A DNA stretch of 64,000 bases from Ferrimonas sp048263965 (lineage in GTDB: Bacteria > Pseudomonadota > Gammaproteobacteria > Enterobacterales > Shewanellaceae), in assembly GCF_048263965.1 (NCBI RefSeq), contig NZ_JBLXDO010000008.1, positions 103,381-167,380 of the forward strand. Reading direction: 5' to 3'. A program made the translations under genes and the position numbers. The notes beneath the pieces are model-generated. The model did no database searches. It had not been told where the DNA came from and worked only from the letters and a program-made list of their open reading frames with translations. Below, piece by piece: positions 33,803 through 42,277 of this stretch (position 1 is its first letter; each line of letters begins with the position of its first letter).

Positions 33803-34853
33803 CGGAGAACACTTCGATCTCCTGCTGCTTTCCCTTGAGGCGAATGGGCCCAAGGGAGAGCAGATCATAGCTGTGGTCGTCATCCAGCGCCTCTTTCACC
33901 TGATCGGACACCAGCATCTGGCATCCCAGGGGACCACACTGGTCCTGGAGACGGGCCAGGGTGTTGAGCACGTCTGAGAAGAAGCTGATCTCCTGCTTAT
34001 ACACCCCCACCAGCGCTGCCACCACCTGGCCACCATGGGCGGCCGCCTTGAACTTGGGCACGAAGCCATACTCTTTCTGGAAATAGTGACGGTTCCAGTA
34101 GAGGGTCTGCACAAAGTCGAAGTAGACATTGAGGCAGAGACGCGCCCTGGATCTGTGCCGTTGAGGCCAGCTGATCAGCACCGCATCCCCCACGTAGCGA
34201 TAGATCTCCCCCTGATTCTGGGTGACCACGTCGGAGAGCAGGTCGAAACAGTCCTGAATCAGGCGGCTGAACCGATAGTCCCCCAGAGCCTCGGCGTGGG
34301 CGGTGGAGCTGACCATATCCAGGAACAGGAAGATACGCTCCTCATACCTGGGCTTGTGGTACTTGCCCATGCCGATGTTCAGCAGTACCCGCGGCCCCAC
34401 CAGCAATCCCATCTGCTCGATGAAGGCCAGGCCGGTCCGCACCAGCACCAGATAGGCGATCAGGGTCTGGGCCGAGGGGGCATTGAGCACATGGGCGGTG
34501 AGGATCTGGCTGGTGGCGGCAAACTGCTCGGCGTTATCCCAGGAGTTTAGCCAATTGGTGATGTAGGCCAGGGTCAGGGCCCCAAGCAGCAGAAACAGTC
34601 CCTTGAATGCCACGATAAAGGCGTAGGGCATTCGCCGGATGCCGCTGACGTCGGTAATCAGGTTGGACAGCCAATGCAGACAGCCGAAGATCAGCCCCAT
34701 ATAGATGGAGAGGGTGGTGAGATCCGCAGCCGTGATCGCCCAGTACGGACGGTCGTCCCCCTGGGCATAACGGAAGGTAACATAGGCCATCATCGCTAGA
34801 GACCAGGCGATAATGGCGAAGACCAGTTTTAGAAATTGTTGCCGCGACTGCAC
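33750..34853 (-). CDS. Membrane class III adenylate/guanylate cyclase
   Basis: The 367-aa protein has about four TM helices (residues 8-150) and a C-terminal cyclase domain. Metal-binding Asp residues are in IFLFLDMVSSTAHAEAL and YRYVGDAVLISW; SDVLNTLARL carries the Asn and Arg that stabilise the transition state. KFKAAAHGG is the usual substrate-pocket strand. It likely makes cAMP or a related cyclic nucleotide. The 3' end overlaps oxyR by 53 bases on the opposite strand. The signal sensed by the membrane part is unknown. Confidence 0.85.
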   Translation of the reverse strand: MQSRQQFLKLVFAIIAWSLAMMAYVTFRYAQGDDRPYWAITAADLTTLSIYMGLIFGCLHWLSNLITDVSGIRRMPYAFIVAFKGLFLLLGALTLAYITNWLNSWDNAEQFAATSQILTAHVLNAPSAQTLIAYLVLVRTGLAFIEQMGLLVGPRVLLNIGMGKYHKPRYEERIFLFLDMVSSTAHAEALGDYRFSRLIQDCFDLLSDVVTQNQGEIYRYVGDAVLISWPQRHRSRARLCLNVYFDFVQTLYWNRHYFQKEYGFVPKFKAAAHGGQVVAALVGVYKQEISFFSDVLNTLARLQDQCGPLGCQMLVSDQVKEALDDDHSYDLLSLGPIRLKGKQQEIEVFSVSRTYSAADPQSSPQEF

Positions 34854-34989
34854 TCTGGTAAAGGGACTCTGTAATTATGGGGCCGGTGGAAAAGTTCCCG
34901 CCTGGCTTATTTTATTTGTAATAACGAGAGATTATACAAGTTTTGTGACCTCAACCCAAACGTATATCACTTTTTGGATAGGCATTATT

Positions 34990-35670
34990 TCAGTTGTTAT
35001 GGAAGTGTCTCTGTAGTAGGGCATGGGTGAAGGGGATCTTCAGATAGAAGCCCCTGGGCAGGGTCTGAATCGGGCTGCCGTCTGGACCAATGCCGTCGGT
35101 CAGCACCCGGCTGTTGGCGGCCTTGGGGCGAAGCTGCAGCACTTCACCGTGTCGGGCGGTGATCGACTCCACCTCGCCCAGGGCGACCCGCTCCATGATC
35201 TCCTCCCAATCCTGTTGCAGTGCCTGCCACTCCTGCGGGGAGGGGCGCCACAACAGCGGCATCCCCAGGGTGCGCTGCGCCACCGGAATCTGCCGCTCTC
35301 CCAGTATGGGTATCCACAGGATCGCCCTGAGCTTGTGGCAGACAGGGCTCTCCTCCCAGCGCAGGCCGCCCAGGTTGGTGAGGGGACAGACGCTGACGAA
35401 GGTGGTCTCCAGGGGTTTGCCCTGCAGGTCCACCGGAATGGTCTTCAGCTCGATGCCCAACTGTTCGAAGTCAGGGTGGGGCTTGGAGCCAGCACTGGCG
35501 CCCAGATAGCGCTCCAGTAACTGCCCGCTCCAACCTTTATGGCGCAGCAGGTTGTCGGGCACCGCGATGCCCAGGGCGTCGGCCAGCTCCCCCAGGGTCC
35601 AGCCTGCTACCGCCTCGGCGCGGTCAAGCAGCTGGGGCTCGGAGTCTGGCGTGAAGTTGAGTTCGATCAT
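34990..35670 (-). CDS. mutH: DNA mismatch repair endonuclease MutH
   Basis: The 226-aa protein carries the catalytic D-x6-E-x-K motif as D67, E74 and K76 in PHPDFEQLGIELKT. FVSVCPLTNLGGLRWEESPV and the C-terminal PRGFYLKIPFTHALL are conserved blocks. It nicks the unmethylated strand at hemimethylated GATC under MutS/MutL control, so the host should carry Dam methylase. It is divergent from rppH, as in E. coli, with a long gap rich in DnaA boxes. Confidence 0.97.
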   Translation of the reverse strand: MIELNFTPDSEPQLLDRAEAVAGWTLGELADALGIAVPDNLLRHKGWSGQLLERYLGASAGSKPHPDFEQLGIELKTIPVDLQGKPLETTFVSVCPLTNLGGLRWEESPVCHKLRAILWIPILGERQIPVAQRTLGMPLLWRPSPQEWQALQQDWEEIMERVALGEVESITARHGEVLQLRPKAANSRVLTDGIGPDGSPIQTLPRGFYLKIPFTHALLQRHFHNN

Positions 35671-35895
35671 CCCGCCATTCTAACCCGAAGCCCGTTAACA
35701 GCGACACCTCGATGGGGATAACTTTTGTGGGTGTTTTTTGTACTGGTTTGTTGCCCACAGCGTGGCAAGCTCTGCAAAAAGTCGGATGAATGAGGGTAAC
35801 CTCATGAAATTAAAATAATTAAGCCATAATCAAAATGCAGTAATTCATACTGTTATTCAGGTTATCCCGCCCTTACCCGTTTTTTCTTAACAGAG

Positions 35896-35938
35896 TTATG
35901 CACAGTTTGATTGGATAACTGCCGGGAATTGATCCACA
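35896..35938. promoter_or_regulatory. Triple DnaA-box cluster
   Basis: Three boxes lie within 43 bases: TTATGCACA forward, TTATCCAAT on the reverse strand, TGATCCACA forward. The forward-reverse-forward layout resembles a DARS core. Confidence 0.55.
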
Positions 35939-36188
35939 GGAGGTTGGGGGTGGTGGATCCCTAGCCGGGCTGCCAGGGGTTTTCTGACCAGTTGAGCCAA
36001 AGTTCATACAAGGGATGTGGCAGCGGTGAGAATTTGAACGATCCGAGATCCTCCGTAGAGATCTGGGCTTTGCTAATGTTTATCATATTGATTTAAAGGC
36101 TGTTTTTATCCTCGCGCCACGGTGCCTGAGGATGGATTATGTTCATCCTTTGCGGATATCTCCATCACATACAATTTTACAAACAGGC

Positions 36189-36211
36189 TTATCCACAGCT
36201 CCGGTTGATAA
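36189..36211. promoter_or_regulatory. Perfect DnaA box with inverted partner
   Basis: TTATCCACA (forward, 9/9) is followed five bases later by TTATCAACC on the reverse strand (7/9). Confidence 0.6.
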
Positions 36212-36365
36212 CTTTCGTGGGAATCGAGCGGGGGATAATATTTCTGTATATAAGTGTTGAAAATCTTCAAAGTTACCCACTGGGGCCGCTCTCTAGCCCG
36301 GGATTGCCCCCGAGCGCCATTCTGTGGAACAATCAGAGCAAGATAAAAATCAATCGGATGACATA

Positions 36366-36914
36366 GTGATCGACAACGAAGGCTATAGAGCCAATGTGGG
36401 GATCATTATCTGTAACCGCCAAGGTCAGGTGCTCTGGGCAAGGCGGTATGGCCAACACTCCTGGCAGTTCCCCCAAGGGGGGCTGGATCAGGGAGAATCC
36501 GCCGAACAGGCGATGTATCGTGAGCTGTATGAAGAGGTCGGGCTGCAGAAAAAGGATGTTAAAATCCTCGCCAGTAGCCGTTCCTGGCTCAGATACCGTC
36601 TGCCCAAGAGGCTGGTCCGGCAAGATTCCAAGCCGGTATGTATTGGTCAGAAACAGAAATGGTTTCTGCTGGAGCTGGTGTCCGGCGAAGATCAGATCGA
36701 TCTCAAGCGCAGTGGCCACCCTGAATTCGATGACTGGCGCTGGGTCAGTTACTGGTACCCAGTTCGCCAGGTGGTCTCCTTTAAGCGGGATGTCTATCGT
36801 AAGGTGATGAAGGAGTTTGCGCCGGTGGCTATGCCATTTCAGCCGCGCAAGGACCATACTAAACGCACCCGGGATGGAAACAACAAAGCCAGACGACGAA
36901 GAAGAGGCCGATGA
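36366..36914 (+). CDS. rppH: RNA pyrophosphohydrolase RppH
   Basis: A GTG start at 36366 (VIDNEGYRANVGIIICN) aligns with the E. coli start and gives 182 aa. The Nudix box is GGLDQGESAEQAMYRELYEE followed by VGL. It removes pyrophosphate from triphosphorylated mRNA 5' ends and starts RNase E-dependent decay. The C-terminal tail is very basic (RRRRGR). Its stop overlaps the ptsP start by four bases, so the two are co-translated as in E. coli. Confidence 0.95.
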   Translation: MIDNEGYRANVGIIICNRQGQVLWARRYGQHSWQFPQGGLDQGESAEQAMYRELYEEVGLQKKDVKILASSRSWLRYRLPKRLVRQDSKPVCIGQKQKWFLLELVSGEDQIDLKRSGHPEFDDWRWVSYWYPVRQVVSFKRDVYRKVMKEFAPVAMPFQPRKDHTKRTRDGNNKARRRRRGR

Positions 36915-39142
36915 TTACCACACTGCGCACCATAGTGCAGCGGGTCGCTGAAGCTCAGACTGCCGAACAGTCGATGATCGAGTTGGTGCAACAGACCCGC
37001 GCCGCCATGAACACCGATTGCTGCTCACTCTATCTTACCGATGGTGAGGGGCTAGTTCTCAAAGCCAGCGACGGCTTGGCTCCCTCTGCTGTGGGCCGGG
37101 CCCGCCTCAATGCCGGTGAGGGCATCGTCGGCATGGTGATGCGCCGGGAGGAGCCCATCAACCTGGCCGACGCTCCATCACACCCCGCCTTTAAGCTGCT
37201 TCCCGAAGTGGACGAAGATGAGTTTCGCGCCTTTCTGGCCACCCCCATTACTCACAGGAGCAAGGTCCTCGGGGTGCTGGTGGTGCAGCAGAAGCTGGCC
37301 CGTCAGTTTAACGAGGATGAGGAAGCCTTCCTGGTGACCCTGGCCTCGCAACTGGTGCCTGAGCTGCGCCCCAGCAGCGATCTGCCCGAACTGACCGAAA
37401 CCGGCCCCCGTCGTTGGAGTGCCACCGTCGCCAGTCCGGGCATTGCCGATGCCGAGATCCTGCTGGCACGTCCACGCATCTCCCTCTCCATGGAGGAGAG
37501 CAAGGGGCAGGGCAGTGACCGCGAGTGGGACAGGCTGGAGCGGGCGTTGCTGGCAACCCAGGATGAGATGACTGCGCTCAGCGGCCGCCTCAGCGGAGAG
37601 ATCGAATCTCAGATCAGCGCCATCTTCGACATCTACCAGTACCTGATTGCCGATCCCGTGCTGCAGCAGGACCTGATGGCCGGCTGCGACGAGGGCTGGT
37701 CTGCCGAGACCGTAGTCTCCAAAGTCTTTACCCAGTATGTGGCCCGGTTCGAAGCGATGACCGATCACTACCTCAAGGAGCGCGCCAGCGACCTTAAGGA
37801 TCTTGGTCAGCGTATCCTGGGACAACTGGCCCGGCCGGGGCAGGGGGGCAAGCCGCCGACGCAGCCGGTGATCCTGGTGGCCAGCGAGATCACCGCCACC
37901 ATGTTGGCGGAGGTGCCCAGAAGTAAGCTCGCAGGCATCGTCAGTGTCGAAGGGGGCGCCAGTTCTCACGCGGCGATTCTGGCCAGGGCGATGTCGATTC
38001 CGGCCCTGTTCGGCATCGATGGCCTGCCGATTCAGGCCCTGTCGGGCAAGCGCGCCATCCTGGATGCGGTGCGCGGCCAGTTGCTGGTGGAACCCGCACA
38101 GACCGTGGTGCGCGAGTTTCACCGTTTCCAGTCCTCCCTGGCCAAGAAGGATGCGCGTTATGAGCGTGGCCTGACCGAGCCTTGTGAAACCCTGGACGGT
38201 GAACCCGTGTGCCTGCAGGTCAATGCCGGCCTGGTGGCGGAGGGTGAACAGCTGGATCCCGCCTATGTGGGCGGCATCGGCCTCTATCGCTCCGAAACCC
38301 TCTACATGCTGCAGAACCACTTCCCCACTGAGCAGACTCAGGAGCGGGCCTATGGCCGGGTATTGCGTGCCCTGGGCAGCAAGCCGGTGACCATACGTAC
38401 CCTGGATATCGGCGGCGACAAGCCTCTGCCCTATTTCCCTATCCGGGAAGACAACCCCTTCCTGGGGTGGCGTGGCATCCGCCTCACCCTGGACCACCCG
38501 GAGTTGTTCCTGGTTCAGGTGAAAGCGATGCAGCGTGCGTCGGTGGAGACAGCGAATCTGCGCATCCTGTTGCCGATGGTCTCCAATCTGGATGAGGTGG
38601 AGCAGGCCCGTAAGCTGATCGAGCAGGCCCGCCACGAGCTGGAGGAGGAGCTGGAGTGCACCCTGCCCAGAGTCCAGGTGGGGGTGATGATCGAGGTACC
38701 CGCCTCCATCTATCTGCTGCCACAACTGAGACAGAAGGTGGACTTCTTCTCCGTGGGCAGCAATGACCTGACTCAGTACCTGTTGGCGGTGGACAGAACC
38801 AATGCTCAGGTGGCGGACAGGTTCAGCCACTATCATCCTGCGGTCATTCAGGCCCTGGCCCAGACCGTCTCCCTGGCCGGAGACAGCGAACTGAGTGTCT
38901 GTGGTGAGATGGCCGGTGAACCCGAGGGGGCGCTGATCCTGATGGCCCTGGGGCTGCGCCAGCTCAGCATGAACCGCCGCAGCCTCGGCCGAATCCACCA
39001 TCTGGTACGCCATCTGAGCGCGGCCCGGTTGGAGCCGCTGCGAGGTGCCCTGTTGCAGGCCTGCGATGATATTCAGGTGCGCGATCTGGCCCGCAGCTGG
39101 CTGGATGAGCACGAACTGTCGGAGCTCTATCAGGACGCCTGA
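36911..39142 (+). CDS. ptsP: Phosphoenolpyruvate-protein phosphotransferase PtsP (EI-Ntr)
   Basis: The 743-aa protein has an N-terminal GAF domain (about 1-165, RQFNEDEEAFLVTLASQLVP near its end), the EI N-domain with phosphorylatable His near residue 352 (GGASSHAAILARAM), and the PEP-binding TIM barrel (GIGLYRSETLYML, FFSVGSNDLTQYLLAVDRTN, SVCGEMAGE). It passes phosphate from PEP to NPr and EIIA-Ntr to link nitrogen and carbon state. It is second in the rppH-ptsP-lgt-thyA cluster. Confidence 0.97.
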   Translation: MITTLRTIVQRVAEAQTAEQSMIELVQQTRAAMNTDCCSLYLTDGEGLVLKASDGLAPSAVGRARLNAGEGIVGMVMRREEPINLADAPSHPAFKLLPEVDEDEFRAFLATPITHRSKVLGVLVVQQKLARQFNEDEEAFLVTLASQLVPELRPSSDLPELTETGPRRWSATVASPGIADAEILLARPRISLSMEESKGQGSDREWDRLERALLATQDEMTALSGRLSGEIESQISAIFDIYQYLIADPVLQQDLMAGCDEGWSAETVVSKVFTQYVARFEAMTDHYLKERASDLKDLGQRILGQLARPGQGGKPPTQPVILVASEITATMLAEVPRSKLAGIVSVEGGASSHAAILARAMSIPALFGIDGLPIQALSGKRAILDAVRGQLLVEPAQTVVREFHRFQSSLAKKDARYERGLTEPCETLDGEPVCLQVNAGLVAEGEQLDPAYVGGIGLYRSETLYMLQNHFPTEQTQERAYGRVLRALGSKPVTIRTLDIGGDKPLPYFPIREDNPFLGWRGIRLTLDHPELFLVQVKAMQRASVETANLRILLPMVSNLDEVEQARKLIEQARHELEEELECTLPRVQVGVMIEVPASIYLLPQLRQKVDFFSVGSNDLTQYLLAVDRTNAQVADRFSHYHPAVIQALAQTVSLAGDSELSVCGEMAGEPEGALILMALGLRQLSMNRRSLGRIHHLVRHLSAARLEPLRGALLQACDDIQVRDLARSWLDEHELSELYQDA

Positions 39143-39199
39143 GGACGATCATGGCATTTGGGGCGCTGACTCAGTATCCTAAAGCCACTTTTAAGGGAC

Positions 39200-39249
39200 G
39201 GGGGCCAAGTGCCCCCGCCGTCGTTGACGGCCCCGCCACCTCGAGGTGG
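39200..39249 (+). repeat. Three tandem short hairpins between ptsP and lgt
   Basis: Three adjacent inverted repeats: GGGGGC/GCCCCC (39200-39216), CCGTC/GACGG (39218-39230) and the palindrome CCACCTCGAGGTGG (39236-39249). None has a T run, so they more likely affect mRNA stability or lgt translation than termination. Confidence 0.5.
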
Positions 39250-39272
39250 TGGACTTTACAGAAGATTCCAAG

Positions 39273-40052
39273 ATGACCGAAAGCTATTTTGTGTTTCCCC
39301 AGATTGACCCTGTGATCCTTGAGATCGGCCCCCTGGCCCTACGCTGGTATGGCCTGATGTATCTGGTGGGTTTTTTGGGCGCCATGTGGATGCTCAACCG
39401 CCATGCGGATAAGCCTGGCTCCACCTGGAGCCGAGATCAGGTCTCCGACCTGCTGTTTTACGCCTTCCTGGGGGTCGTATTGGGCGGGCGCCTGGGGTAC
39501 GTGTTCTTCTACGGCTGGCAGTGGCTGCTGGAGGATCCCCTCTACCTGTTCAAGATCACCAACGGGGGGATGTCATTCCATGGTGGCCTCATCGGGGTGA
39601 TCGTGGCGATGTTCTGGATCGCCCGCCGTCAGAAGCGCACCTTCTGGCAGGTGGCGGACCTGGTGGCCCCAACCATTCCCATCGGCCTGGGCGCCGGCCG
39701 CATCGGTAACTTCATCAACGGCGAGCTTTGGGGCAGAGTCACCGACGTGCCCTGGGCGATGATCTTCCCAGGTGCCGGCCCCTTGCCCCGCCACCCCTCT
39801 CAGCTGTACGAGGCGGTGCTTGAGGGGTTGGTGCTGTTCCTGATTCTCCATTGGTATAAGAAGCGCACCGACAAGCCTGGCGCGGTGGCCGGCCTGTTCC
39901 TGGTGGGATACGGCTGTGCCCGTTTCCTCATCGAGTTTGTTCGTCAGCCTGATGCCCACATGAGCCTCTACATGGGCTTCTCCATGGGGCAGTTGCTGAC
40001 CATCCCCATGCTGGCCTATGGCGGCTATCTGATGATGCGCCCGGCCAAATGA
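39273..40052 (+). CDS. lgt: Prolipoprotein diacylglyceryl transferase
   Basis: From the ATG at 39273 the protein is 259 aa with about seven TM helices. Key motifs are LRWYGLMYLVGFL, GGMSFHGGLIG (catalytic His) and GRIGNFINGELWGR, with RHPSQLYEAVLEG later. It adds diacylglycerol to the lipobox Cys of prolipoproteins at the inner membrane. It is shorter than the E. coli protein (291 aa) but complete. Order ptsP-lgt-thyA is conserved across Enterobacterales and Shewanella. Confidence 0.96.
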   Translation: MTESYFVFPQIDPVILEIGPLALRWYGLMYLVGFLGAMWMLNRHADKPGSTWSRDQVSDLLFYAFLGVVLGGRLGYVFFYGWQWLLEDPLYLFKITNGGMSFHGGLIGVIVAMFWIARRQKRTFWQVADLVAPTIPIGLGAGRIGNFINGELWGRVTDVPWAMIFPGAGPLPRHPSQLYEAVLEGLVLFLILHWYKKRTDKPGAVAGLFLVGYGCARFLIEFVRQPDAHMSLYMGFSMGQLLTIPMLAYGGYLMMRPAK

Positions 40053-40105
40053 CACTGTCCTGTAAAAGGATGGACATATAACAATATTTGAAGGTTTGTA
40101 GACCC

Positions 40106-40957
40106 ATGAAACAGTATCTGGACCTGTGCCAACGCATCGTCGATGAGGGTGCCTGGGTAGAGAACAAGCGAACAGGCAAGCGTTGTCTGACGGTGATCAA
40201 TGCCGACCTGGAGTATGATGTCGGCGGCAACCGCTTTCCCCTGATCACCACCCGCAGGAGCTACTGGAAGGCGGCCATCGCCGAGCTGTTGGGTTACCTG
40301 AGAGGCTATGACAGTGCCGAGCAGTTTCGGGCCATCGGCTGTAACACCTGGAATGCCAACGCCAACGACAATGCCGCCTGGCTGGCCAACCCCCATCGCA
40401 AAGGGGAGGATGACATGGGCCGGGTCTATGGTGTTCAGGGCCGCGCCTGGCGTAAGCATGACGGGACCCCCCTGGATCAATTGGGCAAGATTGTCGCCGA
40501 CCTGAGCCGCGGCGTGGATGACCGGGGTGAGATCCTCACCTTCTACAACCCGGGGGAGTTTGACCTGGGCTGCCTGCGCCCCTGTATGCACACCCACACC
40601 TTCTCCCTGCTGGGGGACACCCTGCACCTGACCTCCTATCAGCGCTCCTGTGACGTGCCTCTGGGTCTGAACTTCAACCAGGTTCAGGTGTTTGCCCTTC
40701 TGGCGCTGATGGCGCAGATCACCGGTCACAAGCCGGGCAAGGCCTACCACAAAATAGTCAATGCCCATATCTACGAGGATCAGCTGGAACTGATGCGGGA
40801 TGTGCAGCTCAAGAGGGAGCCGTTTGAGTCTCCGCGGCTGCTGATCAACCCGGATATTAAGAGCCTTGAGGATCTGGAGACCTGGGTGACCCTGGACGAT
40901 TTTCAGGTGGAGGGTTATCAGCACCACGACCCCATCGCCTACCCCTTCTCCGTCTGA
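40106..40957 (+). CDS. thyA: Thymidylate synthase
   Basis: The ATG at 40106 gives 283 aa. Signatures are LRPCMHTHTFSLLG, containing the nucleophilic Cys, then YQRSCDVPLGLNFNQVQVFA and AYHKIVNAHIYEDQLELM. It methylates dUMP to dTMP with methylene-tetrahydrofolate. The enzyme is about 20 residues longer than E. coli ThyA, mainly in an insert after the N-terminal third (CNTWNANANDNAAWLANPH), a variant I associate with Shewanella-type proteins. An upstream TTG (40088) is not needed. Confidence 0.97.
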   Translation: MKQYLDLCQRIVDEGAWVENKRTGKRCLTVINADLEYDVGGNRFPLITTRRSYWKAAIAELLGYLRGYDSAEQFRAIGCNTWNANANDNAAWLANPHRKGEDDMGRVYGVQGRAWRKHDGTPLDQLGKIVADLSRGVDDRGEILTFYNPGEFDLGCLRPCMHTHTFSLLGDTLHLTSYQRSCDVPLGLNFNQVQVFALLALMAQITGHKPGKAYHKIVNAHIYEDQLELMRDVQLKREPFESPRLLINPDIKSLEDLETWVTLDDFQVEGYQHHDPIAYPFSV

Positions 40958-40962
40958 TTGTT

Positions 40963-40990
40963 CGCCGCCCCATCGGGGCGGCGTCGTTTC
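40963..40990 (+). terminator. Terminator after thyA
   Basis: A 9-bp perfect GC stem (CGCCGCCCC / GGGGCGGCG) with an ATC loop; the following T tract is weak (TCGTTTCGG). Confidence 0.6.
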
Positions 40991-41321
40991 GGCCATATCG
41001 AGTCGCCCTGGGGGCTGTCCAGCTCCGTGGCTGGGCAGCTTGTCAGTCAGTGCCTCTTTCTGAGGGCTTCTGAGGCCCTGCCCCTGTGCGGTTCTTTCAT
41101 CGACTCAATCGCAATTTTAAGTGGTGGTTGATGGTGCGCTTTGTGGTAGTCTCATCTGCTTATGGTTGGGCTTTGGTTCAGCTTTCCCGAACTATAATAG
41201 GTCGGTCTGCACTCCGCAGTCCCCACGCCGCAGCTCTGCGGCACGGTTTCCGGTTTCCGGCCGAGGTATCGGCCGGCTCGTCGATTTAAGGAGAAGCCCT
41301 CCCCTAAGGGAGGTCCAGGTT
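40991..41321 (+). promoter_or_regulatory. nhaR leader region with -10 box and hairpins
   Basis: A perfect TATAAT lies at 41193-41198; no good -35 at 17 bases was found. Downstream are GCCGCAG/CTGCGGC (41227-41242), CCGGCCGA/TCGGCCGG (41257-41276) and CCTCCC/GGGAGG (41298-41313). The last GGGAGG is the nhaR ribosome site, so the hairpin would hide it. No coding region is supported in these bases. Confidence 0.5.
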
Positions 41322-42233
41322 ATGGCGCATCTAAATTACAATCACCTCTACTATTTCTGGATGGTTCGCAAGAAGGGTTCGGTCACCAAGGCGGCGGAAG
41401 CTCTGTTCCTGACGCCGCAGACGGTCACCGGCCAGATTCGTCATCTGGAACACCGCCTCGGGGGTAAGCTGTTTCGCCGTCAGGGGCGTCAGCTGGTGGC
41501 TTCCGACCTGGGGGAGCTGGTGTTCCGCTATGCAGACAAGATGTTCAGCCTGAGCTACGAGATGTTGGATCTGCTCAACTACACCCAGGACAAGTCGATC
41601 CTTTTTGAGGTGGGCTCTTCCGATGCCCTGTCCAAGAGCCTGGCCAGTCGACTGCTGTTGTCGGTGATGCCGGATGATGGCTCCATTCACCTCTGCTGCT
41701 ATGAGTCCGGCGAAGAGAACCTGATGGAGCGCCTCTCCCAACACAAGTTGGATATGGTGCTTTCCGGCAGTGATGCCGAGTCCCTGAAGTATCCGGAAAT
41801 TCTCAGCAAGAAACTGGGGGAGACCGGCATCAGCTTCTTCTCCCAGGAGAAGGTGGAGGGACGCTTTCCCGCCAACCTGGATGGGGCGCGTATCCTGATG
41901 CCGCACCGTAAGACCGCCCTGGGCCAGCAACTGCTGCGCTGGTTCGACGAAGTGGGGGTCTCCCCGGTGATCGTGGGCGAGTTCGATGATGCGGCGATGA
42001 TGAAAGCTTTCGGCTTGTATCGACAGGGGATCTTCATCGCCCCCACACTGTACCGGGAGGAGCTGTTGTCCCAAGGGGTACAGCTGGTGGGAGAAACCGT
42101 CGACATTACTGAGCAGTACCATGTGATGTTCGCCGAGCGAATGATTCAGCATCCGGCGGTGAAACGGATCCTCGAGACCGACTTTACCGACCTCTTCAGT
42201 GGCAAGGAGCCGGCCTTTAAACGGTTCAAGTAG
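41322..42233 (+). CDS. nhaR: LysR-type activator NhaR
   Basis: The 303-aa protein begins MAHLNYNHLYYFWMVRKKGS, the distinctive NhaR opening, with HTH VTKAAEALFLTPQTVTGQI. NhaR activates the Na+/H+ antiporter gene nhaA in response to sodium in E. coli; a marine bacterium would plausibly use it for salt balance. nhaA is not adjacent here. The ATG at 41322 follows GGGAGG; longer in-frame extensions upstream lie in the structured leader and are rejected. Confidence 0.93.
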   Translation: MAHLNYNHLYYFWMVRKKGSVTKAAEALFLTPQTVTGQIRHLEHRLGGKLFRRQGRQLVASDLGELVFRYADKMFSLSYEMLDLLNYTQDKSILFEVGSSDALSKSLASRLLLSVMPDDGSIHLCCYESGEENLMERLSQHKLDMVLSGSDAESLKYPEILSKKLGETGISFFSQEKVEGRFPANLDGARILMPHRKTALGQQLLRWFDEVGVSPVIVGEFDDAAMMKAFGLYRQGIFIAPTLYREELLSQGVQLVGETVDITEQYHVMFAERMIQHPAVKRILETDFTDLFSGKEPAFKRFK

Positions 42234-42241
42234 TCAATATC

Positions 42242-42266
42242 GGGGGCGCTGAGGGCGCCCCTTTTA
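42242..42266 (+). terminator. Terminator after nhaR
   Basis: GGGGCGC and GCGCCCC pair around a five-base loop, followed by TTTTAT. Confidence 0.8.
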
Positions 42267-42277
42267 TCAGGAGCAGT

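Larger units (their letters stand above)
35671..36365. other. mutH-rppH intergenic region with DnaA-box clusters (candidate DARS2-like locus)
   Basis: This 695-bp stretch is clearly lower in GC than its flanks. It contains a perfect DnaA box (TTATCCACA, 36189-36197), a consensus TTATGCACA (35896-35904), an 8/9 box (TGATCCACA, 35930-35938) and 7/9 boxes at 35751-35759, 35910-35918 (inverted), 36203-36211 (inverted) and 36273-36281. In E. coli the DnaA-reactivating sequence DARS2 lies in the gap next to mutH. Function here is inferred from position and motif density. A 75-codon open frame at 36139 is not supported as a gene. Confidence 0.6.

Noticed and set aside
35671..36365. Chromosomal origin (oriC) reading of the DnaA-box cluster
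   Set aside because: No dnaA, dnaN, mnmG or rpmH neighbours and no 13-mer unwinding repeats; the mutH context fits a DARS-type site better.
36139..36366. 75-codon open frame before rppH
   Set aside because: No ribosome site, no domain, and it overlaps the DnaA-box region and the rppH start.
37178..39112. 644-codon open frame antisense to ptsP
   Set aside because: Pure shadow frame rich in His, Gln and Gly; ptsP is intact on the plus strand.
41121..41321. N-terminal extension of NhaR
   Set aside because: The region holds a -10 box and hairpins, and family members start at MAHLNYNH-type sequence.
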